From Bacillota bacterium (lineage in GTDB: Bacteria; Bacillota; UBA4882; UBA8346), in the NCBI GenBank assembly GCA_023426245.1, contig JAFABB010000011.1:1-64000 (forward strand): a stretch of DNA of 64,000 nucleotides, written 5' to 3'. The notes under the pieces were generated by a model. The model saw only the letters and a list, made by a program, of their open reading frames with translations, was not told the DNA's origin and did not search any database. Position 1 is the first letter of the stretch. Each line of letters begins with the position of its first letter. The position numbers and the translations under genes were made by a program. Positions 25,411-32,733 of this stretch are shown piece after piece.

Positions 25411-25500
25411 GCTTCAAAGCATCACCGAGCCCGGTAAATCCGGGCTTTGGAATGCTTTTTATTACTTAGCCGCGGGGTTTAACCCGCGGTGGACAAAACC
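25411..25500 (+). repeat. Palindromic interspersed repeat, copy a
   Basis: A strongly self-complementary element: AAAGCAT...AGCCCGG (loop TAAAT) CCGGGCT...AATGCTTTTT, followed by CCGCGGG-TTTAA-CCCGCGG. Its reverse complement recurs at 26479-26570 with scattered substitutions, and the second stem recurs at about 26640-26670. Such elements resemble REP/BIME-type extragenic palindromes. It lies inside the insertion unique to copy 2 of the dispersed repeat. Confidence 0.7.
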
Positions 25501-25782
25501 GGCTAAAAACATTTACACATTTGGCTTCACTATATTCATTATCCATCATACGTTTATTTTCAAGAATCCGGGTAATGTTTAGCGTTCCGACGGATGAGTG
25601 AGCCGAAAGTGGTTAAAATCCGCAAGTTTTATCAAGAGTGAAGTTCTATAGGCCCCTTTTCCCCTCCCCCATAGCCGATTTCCACGATCCATGGGGGAGG
25701 GCCACTGCGTCCGAACCGGTCCTAAGGGTGAGGGCATTGGCGCAAATTCGGCATTCATTTCCGAGTTAATTTCAGGGTTTAA

Positions 25783-26330
25783 AAATAAAAATTCCCGCCA
25801 TAAAAATCGATTCTTGAGAAAAAAGTTTTTCCCTTCGAAAAATGATTTTTTTCTTTCAAAAGAAATTTATTATTTCCGGAAATGATTTTTTCTTTCGGGA
25901 AAAAATCCATTTTCCCGTTCAATCCATCCCTCGGGTCACAGAAAGGATCAATTTTGTCCTTCGGAGGACCGATCGGATCACAAAAAGGATCATTTCCGCC
26001 GCCCGATCGATCAATTTTTCCCAAAAAAAGTCCTTTCGGTCGTTCAGAGAATCGATCCAACTCCAAAAAAGATCCTTTTCCCCCTCCGATCGGTCCCTTT
26101 CCCTCCAAAAAGAATCATTTCTGTGACAAAAATGATCATTTCTCCCGTTCAAAGAATCCTTTCCGTCGTAAAAATGATCTTTTCCGTGACGGAAAGGATC
26201 GCTTGACTCATTCAAAGGATGCTTTCTGCCCCTAAAAGGATTCTTTCCGCGGTAAAAATGATTCTTTCTGTGATTCAAAGGATCGATCCGGTCACAAAAA
26301 TAATTCTTTCTTTGACCCAAAATCTTCACA
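25783..26330. repeat. Degenerate tandem array with a 21-bp period
   Basis: About 545 bp consist of roughly 25 imperfect units of 20-23 bp built on AAA(A)RGATC-N-TTTC(C/T)G plus 4-6 variable bases, for example AAAAATGATCTTTTCCGTG, AAAGGATGCTTTCTGCCCC and AAAAGGATTCTTTCCGCGG. The unit core is partly palindromic. Because 21 bp is seven codons, frames on both strands stay open and give seven-residue repeats (HFYDGKD, SLNGRND, HFCHRND on the minus strand; FRRKNDL, FRDGKDR on the plus strand). With both strands equally open, low complexity and no ribosome binding sites, I treat this as non-coding repeat DNA, not as a gene. Confidence 0.75.
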
Positions 26331-26478
26331 AGGCCCGCTCTTGCCTTTATAAAGACCTTACCCCATCCCCCTTTAACTCTAAACATTACCCATATCTTGG
26401 CGGATAAAAAATTGATAATATTCAATAAATATAAGGCATTTATGAATCCAGAATAGGTCTTTGCCTAATGAAATGAAG

Positions 26479-26570
26479 GCCGGATTCGTCACCGCGGGCT
26501 AAAGCCACACGGCTAAGTATTAAAAAGCATTTCAAAGCCCAGTTCCACCGGGCTCCGCGATGCTTCGAAG
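26479..26570 (-). repeat. Palindromic interspersed repeat, copy b (inverted)
   Basis: Reverse complement of the element at 25411-25500: on the minus strand it reads GCTTCGAAGCATCGCGGAGC, then CCGG...CTGGGCTTTGAAATGCTTTTTAA and TAGCCGTGTGGCTTTAGCCCG. The two copies lie in inverted orientation on either side of the 21-bp-period array. A partial third copy of the second stem (TAGCCGTGCGGTTTTAACCCG) follows at 26640-26662 in the plus orientation. Confidence 0.65.
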
Positions 26571-26727
26571 TCCATTCCAAAGTCAGAACAGTAAAGATTA
26601 GCCGATCCCCGGAGGGGATTTAGAATTCTTTAAATTGCCTAGCCGTGCGGTTTTAACCCGCGGCGGACAGAACAAGCATTAATTTTCTTCTGAATATTCT
26701 ATTATTTATTAGAGATATGGGTAATGT

Positions 26728-27474
26728 TTAGCCCTTCAACTCTTGGAGGACGATCTTCTGGATTTCCTTGTGATCGGGCAAAAAGCCATGAATCTTGTGG
26801 GGCGCATAATTATCCTCCACAATATAGTGCCGGTTGGCCTCAATTTCAGTGCTTTGCACCGGAACTGTCTGATCACCCTCGCCAATCCAGGCTGCAATCT
26901 TCCCTTGGAATGGATGCTTTTTTTCATCAATATTCAGTTTCATGGCAATAATGGCGGTTTGAATATGGCTTGGGAAGGGGCAGCCGGCCAATTCCAAAAG
27001 CAGCGGATGACGGCGGCCCAGAATCAAGGGGGTCAATGCCCGGCTATCTCCGGGTAAAAAAAGGTCGCGCTTATTTTTATGAAATTCGGTTTTGCAAAAA
27101 TCGGCCCGGGGTGAACCGAGGAATGGCGGAGCAATCATAATCAGTTTGTGGATATCGTTTTGATAGAAAGGAGAAGCTGTATAATACTTGCCGATAATGC
27201 CTCCCAGGCTGAAAGTGACCAAATCGATTTTCGGGCTGCCGGAAAGGGCTCTGGCCTTTGCAATCTCCAGTTTTAGGCGTTTGGCCGACTTTAAAATCGG
27301 ATCGAGCGTAGGATAGGAAAACCAAAACAAATTTTCCCCCGGCTGATAACCCTCCAATATTAAAAAGCTAAACATACTTCCCTCTTTCGGTTTCCTGGAA
27401 AAACACCCCGGAACACCGAAAGTATGCCGGGCATTGCTGGCTATGCCGTGGACCAATAATATCGGTTTCATCAT
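26728..27474 (-). CDS. Alpha/beta-hydrolase, lipase-like
   Basis: A 248-residue hydrolase with the oxyanion-hole region PILLVHGIASNARHTFG near the N terminus, nucleophile elbow VTFSLGGIIGKYY (Ser in F-S-L-G-G; the first Gly of the GxSxG motif is Thr), and late acid/His candidates in WIGEGDQTVPVQST and YAPHKIHGFLPDH. It resembles bacterial lipase/triacylglycerol-type or PGAP1-like esterases. No signal peptide. Its stop codon lies within the repeat word GGGTAATGTTTAG (26719-26731). It stands alone; substrate unknown. Confidence 0.75.
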   Translation of the reverse strand: MMKPILLVHGIASNARHTFGVPGCFSRKPKEGSMFSFLILEGYQPGENLFWFSYPTLDPILKSAKRLKLEIAKARALSGSPKIDLVTFSLGGIIGKYYTASPFYQNDIHKLIMIAPPFLGSPRADFCKTEFHKNKRDLFLPGDSRALTPLILGRRHPLLLELAGCPFPSHIQTAIIAMKLNIDEKKHPFQGKIAAWIGEGDQTVPVQSTEIEANRHYIVEDNYAPHKIHGFLPDHKEIQKIVLQELKG

Positions 27475-27818
27475 GACTCCTTTACAGGCACAAAGGGTTT
27501 TAACAACAATGTTTTTCGTCTTTTCTCGGCGTCTGCATCACTTATAGAGCCGACGCCTTGGCGGGAGATTTGATTTTTTAGACTTCGAAGTATTTTCTAA
27601 GTAGTCATCCACCCTGGCTTTGCCCGGGCAACGAAAAATCCGTCAGGGTGGCTGTTCGACTTAGAATCTGAGTTAAAAGTATTTTCTAAGTAGGAAAATA
27701 CCGATCCGTGCTGAACTAATCCTAATATTGGGATTCATAAGGGCCTGCGTGAACGCCCGCTTCATTCAGCGCATAGACTATAACGGTAGGATTTTAGCGC
27801 CATCCGGAGGAGATTGAA
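27475..27818. other. Intergenic region with a hairpin and a 16-bp direct repeat
   Basis: No gene seen. It holds CCACCCTG (27609-27616) pairing with CAGGGTGG (27644-27651), and the word AGTATTTTCTAAGTAG twice (27589-27604 and 27678-27693) on either side of that hairpin, so the hairpin segment is bracketed by direct repeats, as left by a small mobile palindromic element. The last ~40 bp carry the GGAGGAGA ribosome binding site of the next gene. Confidence 0.5.
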
Positions 27819-28754
27819 ATGGATTATCATGCCCATCCCGTCCCCATCCTTGAACGGAAAATCGAGAATACCCGGATTCAAATGACGTACCCTGAAATTC
27901 AGGGGCTGGGAGATTTTGATCTCCAAACGAAAATGAATGAAAAAATCCGGGATACCGTCTATAAAACTATTTGGAATCATGGCTTTGACAAAGATCCCGG
28001 CCTCTTTGTGACCGGAAATACTCAAGTTACCCTGAACAAGGCCGGTCTTTTAAGCATGGTCATGCGGATCAGTTTCGAAAATAAAGCCTATTCGACCCGT
28101 TTCCTGAAAATCAAAGCCTTAACGGTCAACTTGCAAAACGGCGCCATTTATAAGTTTGAAGATTTATTTAAAAACAACCGGGATTACGTCGCCCGGCTCA
28201 ATAAGATTATCAAGCGCCAAATCCTGGAACAGGATATTCCGGCGCTCAAAAAGTTCCACACCGTTGAGCGGGACCAAAGATTCTATTTGACCTCCAACTC
28301 TTTGGTGATTTATTTCCCACACCATGAATACACACCTACCCATTTGGGAATCTTGGAATTTACAATTCCTTACGCGGAACTAAGGGATTTAGCATACGAA
28401 AAAGGGCCGCTTCATTCGATGAAATCGTTGGAATCCCAGAAGCTGTCCGTTGGCGAAAGCGCAAACGGGCAAAACATACGGTTGATGATTGACCAAACTT
28501 TGGAGGTATCCCTAACCACCAATCCTACAACCGGATATACCTGGCAGTACATACAAAAGCCAAACCCGGATATTCTTCAAGAAACCCGGCATTTTCTTTT
28601 GCCGCAGGGCAAAAACCCCGGCTCGCCATCCCAGGAATATTGGCAATTTAGTCCGGTGAATGGCGGTACAACTTCCATCGCCTTCGAGTATAAACGTTCC
28701 TGGTCGAAGGAACCGCCGCTTAAAACATTTGCGATCCAGATCATGGTTTCCTAA
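27819..28754 (+). CDS. DUF4163/DUF3298 protein fused to a chagasin-type (I42) inhibitor domain
   Basis: A 311-residue protein. Residues ~10-200 match the DUF4163-DUF3298 pair found in RsiV and PdaC (ENTRIQMTYPEIQGLGDFDLQTKMNEKIRD..., ALTVNLQNGAIYKFEDLFKN, SLVIYFPHHEYTPTHLGILEFTIPYAEL). The last ~90 residues look like a chagasin/I42 cysteine-protease inhibitor: VSLTTNPTTGYTWQY (the NPTTGY loop), a GGTTSIAFEYKRSW loop equivalent to the GxxxxxxxYxRPW loop, and a final FAIQIMVS strand. There is no signal peptide or TM segment, unusual since both domains are normally extracytoplasmic. Strong GGAGGAGAT site before the ATG. Function as a protease inhibitor is inferred. Confidence 0.7.
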   Translation: MDYHAHPVPILERKIENTRIQMTYPEIQGLGDFDLQTKMNEKIRDTVYKTIWNHGFDKDPGLFVTGNTQVTLNKAGLLSMVMRISFENKAYSTRFLKIKALTVNLQNGAIYKFEDLFKNNRDYVARLNKIIKRQILEQDIPALKKFHTVERDQRFYLTSNSLVIYFPHHEYTPTHLGILEFTIPYAELRDLAYEKGPLHSMKSLESQKLSVGESANGQNIRLMIDQTLEVSLTTNPTTGYTWQYIQKPNPDILQETRHFLLPQGKNPGSPSQEYWQFSPVNGGTTSIAFEYKRSWSKEPPLKTFAIQIMVS

Positions 28755-28782
28755 AAACCAAACCGCAATACCGTCCAGAACC

Positions 28783-28852
28783 AATGGACCATCACCCATG
28801 AAAAACTTCGGTAGCATAATGGACCATCACTCATGAAAAGCTTCTATAGCAT
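28783..28852 (-). repeat. 35-bp tandem duplication at the 3' end of the PadR gene
   Basis: Two adjacent 35-bp copies (28783-28817 and 28818-28852) share AATGGACCATCAC and CATGAAAA and end in TAGCAT. The second copy contains the last codons and stop of the PadR gene; the first is a non-coding duplicate just downstream of it. They differ at three or four positions. Confidence 0.8.
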
Positions 28853-29360
28853 TTTGAATCCATTTTAGTTCAGCTTGGTAATGAAGTAAATGATGGGTAA
28901 AAATAAGTTTGGCTTTTTTTTGAAATTCAACCGCCATTTGCGGCAGCAATTCGGTTTGGTGATCCTCGATATGTTGAATAATCCGCTCGATTTTTTCTTT
29001 TTGCCTCGTCAACGATGCTATTACAAGTTCCGCCTTTAAGAACTCATCAAAATATAATACCGCATCCTGCTCAAACACAAATTCACAAGTATGGTTCAAC
29101 AATATCGTGAGCAGTCTTTCAAATTCTTTCCTTCCTGTCTCGGTTATTTCATATACTGCGCGTTCGGGTTTATTGCCCTCCCTTTCTTCGGAAACATTGA
29201 CTAAACCCGTCTGCTGCATTTTTTCTAAATGATAGTAGATCGTAGGAAGCTTAATCCGGGTGAAATCCGCGGCATTTTCCGAGAGCAACAGTTTCAAGCG
29301 ATAACCGTGTTGCGGGCCATAACGGATTAAAAATCCCAAAATATAGGTTTGAACGATCAT
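28827..29360 (-). CDS. PadR-family transcriptional regulator
   Basis: A 177-residue PadR protein: winged HTH at about 5-80 (YILGFLIRYGPQHGYRLKLLL, then KLPTIYYHLEKMQQTGLV with the beta wing) and a long C-terminal helical dimerisation domain (PadR C-terminal type, ASLTRQKEKIERIIQHIEDH). It is divergent from the methyltransferase at 29552, and the shared region contains the perfect palindrome TAGTCAGTACTGACTA right behind the methyltransferase -10 box. It most likely represses that gene and itself. Effector unknown. Confidence 0.88.
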   Translation of the reverse strand: MIVQTYILGFLIRYGPQHGYRLKLLLSENAADFTRIKLPTIYYHLEKMQQTGLVNVSEEREGNKPERAVYEITETGRKEFERLLTILLNHTCEFVFEQDAVLYFDEFLKAELVIASLTRQKEKIERIIQHIEDHQTELLPQMAVEFQKKAKLIFTHHLLHYQAELKWIQNAIEAFHE

Positions 29361-29452
29361 ATTTTTCCTCCAGCCAACTTTTAATTCAGCGCTGAGTATA
29401 TCATTTGAATTTTATGAAGTCAATCATTGGGTTTATCCAGGAATAGGGCTTA

Positions 29453-29512
29453 TTGACAGAAAGAAACATTTATTTTATAATTAGTCAGTATTGATTAGTC
29501 AGTACTGACTAT
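29453..29512 (+). promoter_or_regulatory. Methyltransferase promoter with PadR operator
   Basis: TTGACA (29453-29458), 18-bp spacer, TATAAT (29477-29482), then ATTAGTCAGTATTG and the perfect 16-bp palindrome TAGTCAGTACTGACTA (29497-29512). The half-site TTAGTCAGTA occurs twice in direct repeat, giving a bipartite operator immediately downstream of the -10 box, ideal for repression by PadR. Confidence 0.75.
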
Positions 29513-29551
29513 AAAGAATCAATGCGAACTCATAAATGGGAGGAAAAAACA

Positions 29552-30217
29552 ATGGTTAAGCCGCGTGTAAAAGAAACGGATAACGGAATTCAAAACCCCT
29601 TCGACATTACGGTTTTTGACAAAATGCGGCGAAAAATGAGGGACCATAACCATCTGGATACGGTTCGACTCATTAATTCGGGCATCAATAACGGCCTCGC
29701 GCTGGAAATTGGCCCCGGCCCCGGTTATCTTGGTTTGGAATGGTTACGTAGAACAACAGGCACGACTTTAAAGGCTGTTGAGATTAGCCAAGGTATGATT
29801 CTACTGGCTGAAAAAAATGCAGATGAATACCAACTTCGTAACAGACTTACTTACATTCTGGGCGACGCCCAAAATTTGCCCTTTGAAAATAAAAGTTTTG
29901 ATGCCGTTTTCAGTAGCGGTTCACTTCATGAATGGGCTGAGCCAAAGCAAATATTCAATGAAATATACCGTGTTTTGAAGCCGGGCGGCAGGTATTATAT
30001 CAGTGATTTACGTCGGGATCTGAATCCGATAATGAAAGCTATCATCATCAAAAGTACCGAGCCAAAGGAAATCGTTCCTGGTTTTATTACATCTCTCAAT
30101 GCGGCTTATACAAAAAAGGAACTAAAAGAATTATTGTTATCTTCTAAGCTAAAGGATGCAGATGTCAAAAAAAATATAGTGACTCTTGAAGTAATCGGAA
30201 TAAAAAAATCCGGATGA
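29552..30217 (+). CDS. Class I SAM-dependent methyltransferase
   Basis: A 221-residue Rossmann methyltransferase: motif I ALEIGPGPGYLG (about residue 50), post-I acidic KAVEISQGMI, motif with YILGDAQNLPFENKSFDAVFSSGSLHEW (motif II/III) and a KPGGRYYISDLRRD post-motif. Start ATG 29552 is preferred (GGGAGGAAAAAACA upstream) over the in-frame ATG at 29522. Small-molecule substrate likely but unknown. Controlled by the divergent PadR, so it may belong to a detoxification or stress response. Confidence 0.85.
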   Translation: MVKPRVKETDNGIQNPFDITVFDKMRRKMRDHNHLDTVRLINSGINNGLALEIGPGPGYLGLEWLRRTTGTTLKAVEISQGMILLAEKNADEYQLRNRLTYILGDAQNLPFENKSFDAVFSSGSLHEWAEPKQIFNEIYRVLKPGGRYYISDLRRDLNPIMKAIIIKSTEPKEIVPGFITSLNAAYTKKELKELLLSSKLKDADVKKNIVTLEVIGIKKSG

Positions 30218-30313
30218 TGAGGAAAATCATAAATAATCGTGGAAGCCATAATAAAAGCCCCACTACCTATTGACGGGGTAGCGAGGCGATCTCCAGAAAA
30301 TGGATGGCGTCTT

Positions 30314-30874
30314 TTAAAAAGTTACATACATTTCTTTTTTAGCGCCGCAAACAGGACAGTTATCGGGAATTCCGTCAACAATCGTATGTCCGCAAATCGG
30401 GCAAATATTGACCGACTGAATCTCCAGATCCTTTCCTTGTTTGACTGCATCTTGGGCATCCTTAAACAAACCGGCGTGAATCTTTTCGGCTTCCAGCGCA
30501 AAATGAAAAGACCGCTCGGCGCCTTTTTCGCCCTGAAATTGAGCACTATGTAAATAAACCGGATACATCTGTTCCACTTCATGAAGCTCACCATTGATGG
30601 CCCCCTGTAGATTATCGACCAAACTTCCCATTCCAAATACCGCCCCGGCGGTTACCGAATGATCCCCAGGCTGACTGCTTAACTCTTTGAAATGATTGGT
30701 GGCATGAACCTGTTCCGCATAAGAAATCGCTTTAAATAACTTCCCCACATTCGGGAAACCTTCCTTTTCGGCCTGGTTTCCCCAAGCGATATACCGCATG
30801 TGGGCCATGCTTTCTCCACCATAGGCTGAACGTAAAAAATCTGCCGTCATTGGGTTTTGTACTGACATTTTCAT
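30314..30874 (-). CDS. Rubrerythrin
   Basis: A 186-residue rubrerythrin: N-terminal ferritin-like diiron domain (YGGESMAHMRYIAWGNQAEKEG, YAEQVHATNHF, GELHEVEQMYP, and ALEAEKIHAGLF supply the Glu/His ligands) and a C-terminal rubredoxin-type Cys4 site (CPICGH and CPVCGA). It reduces hydrogen peroxide in anaerobes. AAGGAGGAAATGAAA provides the ribosome binding site. A promoter 320 bp upstream (31231-31203) with a three-half-site operator suggests a long leader; an FAD-dependent NADH oxidoreductase, a possible electron donor, is the next gene upstream. Confidence 0.95.
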   Translation of the reverse strand: MKMSVQNPMTADFLRSAYGGESMAHMRYIAWGNQAEKEGFPNVGKLFKAISYAEQVHATNHFKELSSQPGDHSVTAGAVFGMGSLVDNLQGAINGELHEVEQMYPVYLHSAQFQGEKGAERSFHFALEAEKIHAGLFKDAQDAVKQGKDLEIQSVNICPICGHTIVDGIPDNCPVCGAKKEMYVTF

Positions 30875-31021
30875 TTCCTCCTTGTTTTTTTACTATTGAT
30901 CTTATTAGTCTGAATTGATTGGAATTACTATATTGCAGACTCATTCATTTCAAGAACGCTTCTCGTTACATCCCTTCATTTTTTTGCTGCCAACACCTCC
31001 CATTCATAATTTAAACTAAGC

Positions 31022-31034
31022 AGTAATAATTACT
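31022..31034. promoter_or_regulatory. AGTAAT-A-ATTACT palindrome in the rubrerythrin leader
   Basis: A perfect 13-bp inverted repeat with the same half-site as the promoter at 31201-31231. It overlaps the end of the small frame at 31033-31143 and lies about 150 bp upstream of rubrerythrin. Probably a second binding site for the same unidentified regulator. Confidence 0.5.
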
Positions 31035-31143
31035 ATTTAAGCGCCAAAAAAATATCCGTTCCCGATACCACCGAATCCTCCCCATGCATCTTCATTCTCT
31101 GAACAAACAGCCCGAAGGCACCCAAAATAGTAAAGGTTATCAT
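31033..31143 (-). CDS. Possible 36-residue peptide in the rubrerythrin leader
   Basis: A minus-strand frame from ATG (31143) to TAG (31033) reads MITFTILGAFGLFVQRM, then KMHGEDSVVSGTDIFLALK. It begins about 50 nt after the predicted transcription start at ~31196 and has a hydrophobic first half. The ribosome binding site is weak (ATGAG). It could be a leader peptide, a fragment of a lost membrane protein gene, or chance. Similarity to anything is not recognised. Confidence 0.3.
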   Translation of the reverse strand: MITFTILGAFGLFVQRMKMHGEDSVVSGTDIFLALK

Positions 31144-31200
31144 CTCATTTTATTAACATAACCTATCACCAATTCTTCCACAATCTTCTTTTTGATAATA

Positions 31201-31231
31201 TTACTATATAGTAATCATTACTATTTGTCAA
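31201..31231 (-). promoter_or_regulatory. Minus-strand promoter overlapped by AGTAAT half-sites
   Basis: TTGACA (31231-31226), 17-bp spacer, TATAGT (31208-31203). The spacer and -10 are built from three half-sites: AGTAAT-ATTACT pairing at 31210-31222 (centre C31216) and TTACTATATAGTAA, a perfect 14-bp palindrome at 31201-31214. A repressor here would block RNA polymerase completely. The first gene downstream is the possible small peptide and then rubrerythrin. Confidence 0.65.
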
Positions 31232-31364
31232 TAAAAAAATAAAATTTTTCTTCCCGGAAATTAACTTTCTTCACCGGGTCAATCATTTTTAACATGAATC
31301 CGCCGAGTAACTTTAAGAATCCCATCAATAAAGAACTTGCCGGATTTTATAGAAAACCCGGCCG

Positions 31365-32624
31365 TCATTTACTGCCGGATCGAGGTTCAATGTTTCCCCC
31401 GGTACCGGGCAGCGGCTTGAGCTCCTCCAATATCTCACCAATTGTAATATTCTCCCATTCGATTCCGTTCAAGGATAATTTCTGCTCGATGGCGTTTTTA
31501 AATGGTACGGTTTTACCGGGGTCGCCGATGCAAATCGCCCCGATAATCGTTTGATTTTTAACAAAAATTCTCCGGTAAATATTCTTGGCATGATCTTCTT
31601 CCATGATCGTCCGGACTCCACCGGTGTCGGAGACATCGCCCATGGAAAACAAGGAAGTTCCAAAAGCATTCAGTGCCGTAACCGGAATGCCGGGCCGGTA
31701 AACCGTGGAATTGCCCGCCATATTATAGCCGGCAATCTTGCCTTGACCGGCCGCAATATTCCACAAACCATAAACTCTCCCCTCATACTCCGCCACATCG
31801 CCGGCGGCATATATATTGGAGACGCTTGTTTGCATCTTCCCGTTAACAACGATTCCCCGGTTGATTTGAATAGGGGTTCCTTTTACAATATCAGTATTGG
31901 GCTGAATGCCGGTTGAATACAACACCATATCGCATTCAAATTTTTGCCCATCCCTCATTTCCACTCCCCAGGCAGCTTGATTTCCATAAATCTTGATCAC
32001 TTCAGCATTTGTAAAAACCCTGATTCCAAAAGATTCTACCAAGCCCTCCAGGATAGTTGCCGCCTTTTCGTCCAACTGATGAGGAAAAAGCCGGTTTTGG
32101 ATTTCCGCTATGGCGGCTTTTTTGCCATGTTGTTGGATGACCCAGGCGGTCTCGAGGCCGAGTACTCCGCCGCCAATATAAAATACCCGGTTTTTATTTT
32201 CCATTTCATTGCGGATTTCGATGATATCTTCAAGGTTCCTGATGGAATACAGCTTGCAGCTGTCAAATCCGGTAATCGACAAAAGGCGGTTTCTAGCACC
32301 ATTTGCCAAAAGCAACCCATCATACCGCATGCTGTTTCCTTGAGGCAATAAAATTTCCTGCCGGTCTACATTCACTCCCAGCACCTTAACATTTAAATGA
32401 AGGTTGACCTTATTTTGTTGATACCAATCCTTCGGCTTCAACAACATTCCGGTACTGTCTTCATCCAGCTTGTCAAAGAGCATTTTGGAAAGTTTAAGAC
32501 GGTAATAGGGGTAATATTTCTCTTCACTAAAAAGGTCAATCGCTACATCCGGATCGACTTCCCGAATCGCTTGAATCCCATTGACGGCAGCGATTCCACC
32601 GCCGATGATAATTATTTTGTTCAT
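31365..32624 (-). CDS. FAD/NAD(P)H-dependent oxidoreductase (rubredoxin-reductase/NirB-N-like)
   Basis: A 419-residue pyridine-nucleotide-disulfide-type oxidoreductase. FAD-binding IIIIGGGIAAVNG at the N terminus, second Rossmann motif VFYIGGGVLGLETAWV (NADH), and ATG-like NIYAAGDVAEYEG near 280 closing the FAD site. Family members pass electrons from NADH to rubredoxin, nitrite or high-valent partners; the adjacent rubrerythrin suggests peroxide reduction. Starts upstream (TTG 32678, ATG 32654) are possible; ATG 32624 begins right at the FAD-binding strand. No good ribosome binding site decides among them. Confidence 0.82.
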   Translation of the reverse strand: MNKIIIIGGGIAAVNGIQAIREVDPDVAIDLFSEEKYYPYYRLKLSKMLFDKLDEDSTGMLLKPKDWYQQNKVNLHLNVKVLGVNVDRQEILLPQGNSMRYDGLLLANGARNRLLSITGFDSCKLYSIRNLEDIIEIRNEMENKNRVFYIGGGVLGLETAWVIQQHGKKAAIAEIQNRLFPHQLDEKAATILEGLVESFGIRVFTNAEVIKIYGNQAAWGVEMRDGQKFECDMVLYSTGIQPNTDIVKGTPIQINRGIVVNGKMQTSVSNIYAAGDVAEYEGRVYGLWNIAAGQGKIAGYNMAGNSTVYRPGIPVTALNAFGTSLFSMGDVSDTGGVRTIMEEDHAKNIYRRIFVKNQTIIGAICIGDPGKTVPFKNAIEQKLSLNGIEWENITIGEILEELKPLPGTGGNIEPRSGSK

Positions 32625-32733
32625 CTTTTCAGCCTGAGCTGTAATCGCCTCCATACCTAAAGCCTGTCTATATCCCAAAATCTCAAATTTATATTTCTAA
32701 TTTTATAATTCCTATCATGGTTGATCATTCTCT

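Larger units (their letters stand above)
24725..25582. repeat. Dispersed repeat, copy 2 (longer form)
   Basis: Matches 12443-12952 end to end, including the candidate RNA (24750-24848) and the terminal GGGTAATGTTTAG (25570-25582). It carries two extra segments: about 67 bp following TTATCC at 25027, bounded by a second TTATCC near 25099, and about 285 bp inserted after the word GTTTATGAATGTCT, which includes the palindromic element at 25411-25500. There is no ORF resembling a transposase. It begins 66 bp after the AraC gene. Confidence 0.85.

Noticed and set aside
25842..26425. Long overlapping frames of 94 to 168 codons on both strands in the 21-bp-period array
   Set aside because: They result from a period divisible by three and the absence of stop words in the unit; both strands are open and no ribosome binding site is present.
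27478..27540. Possible small RNA upstream of the DUF3298 fusion
   Set aside because: No promoter, no clear terminator; only a bracketed hairpin downstream.
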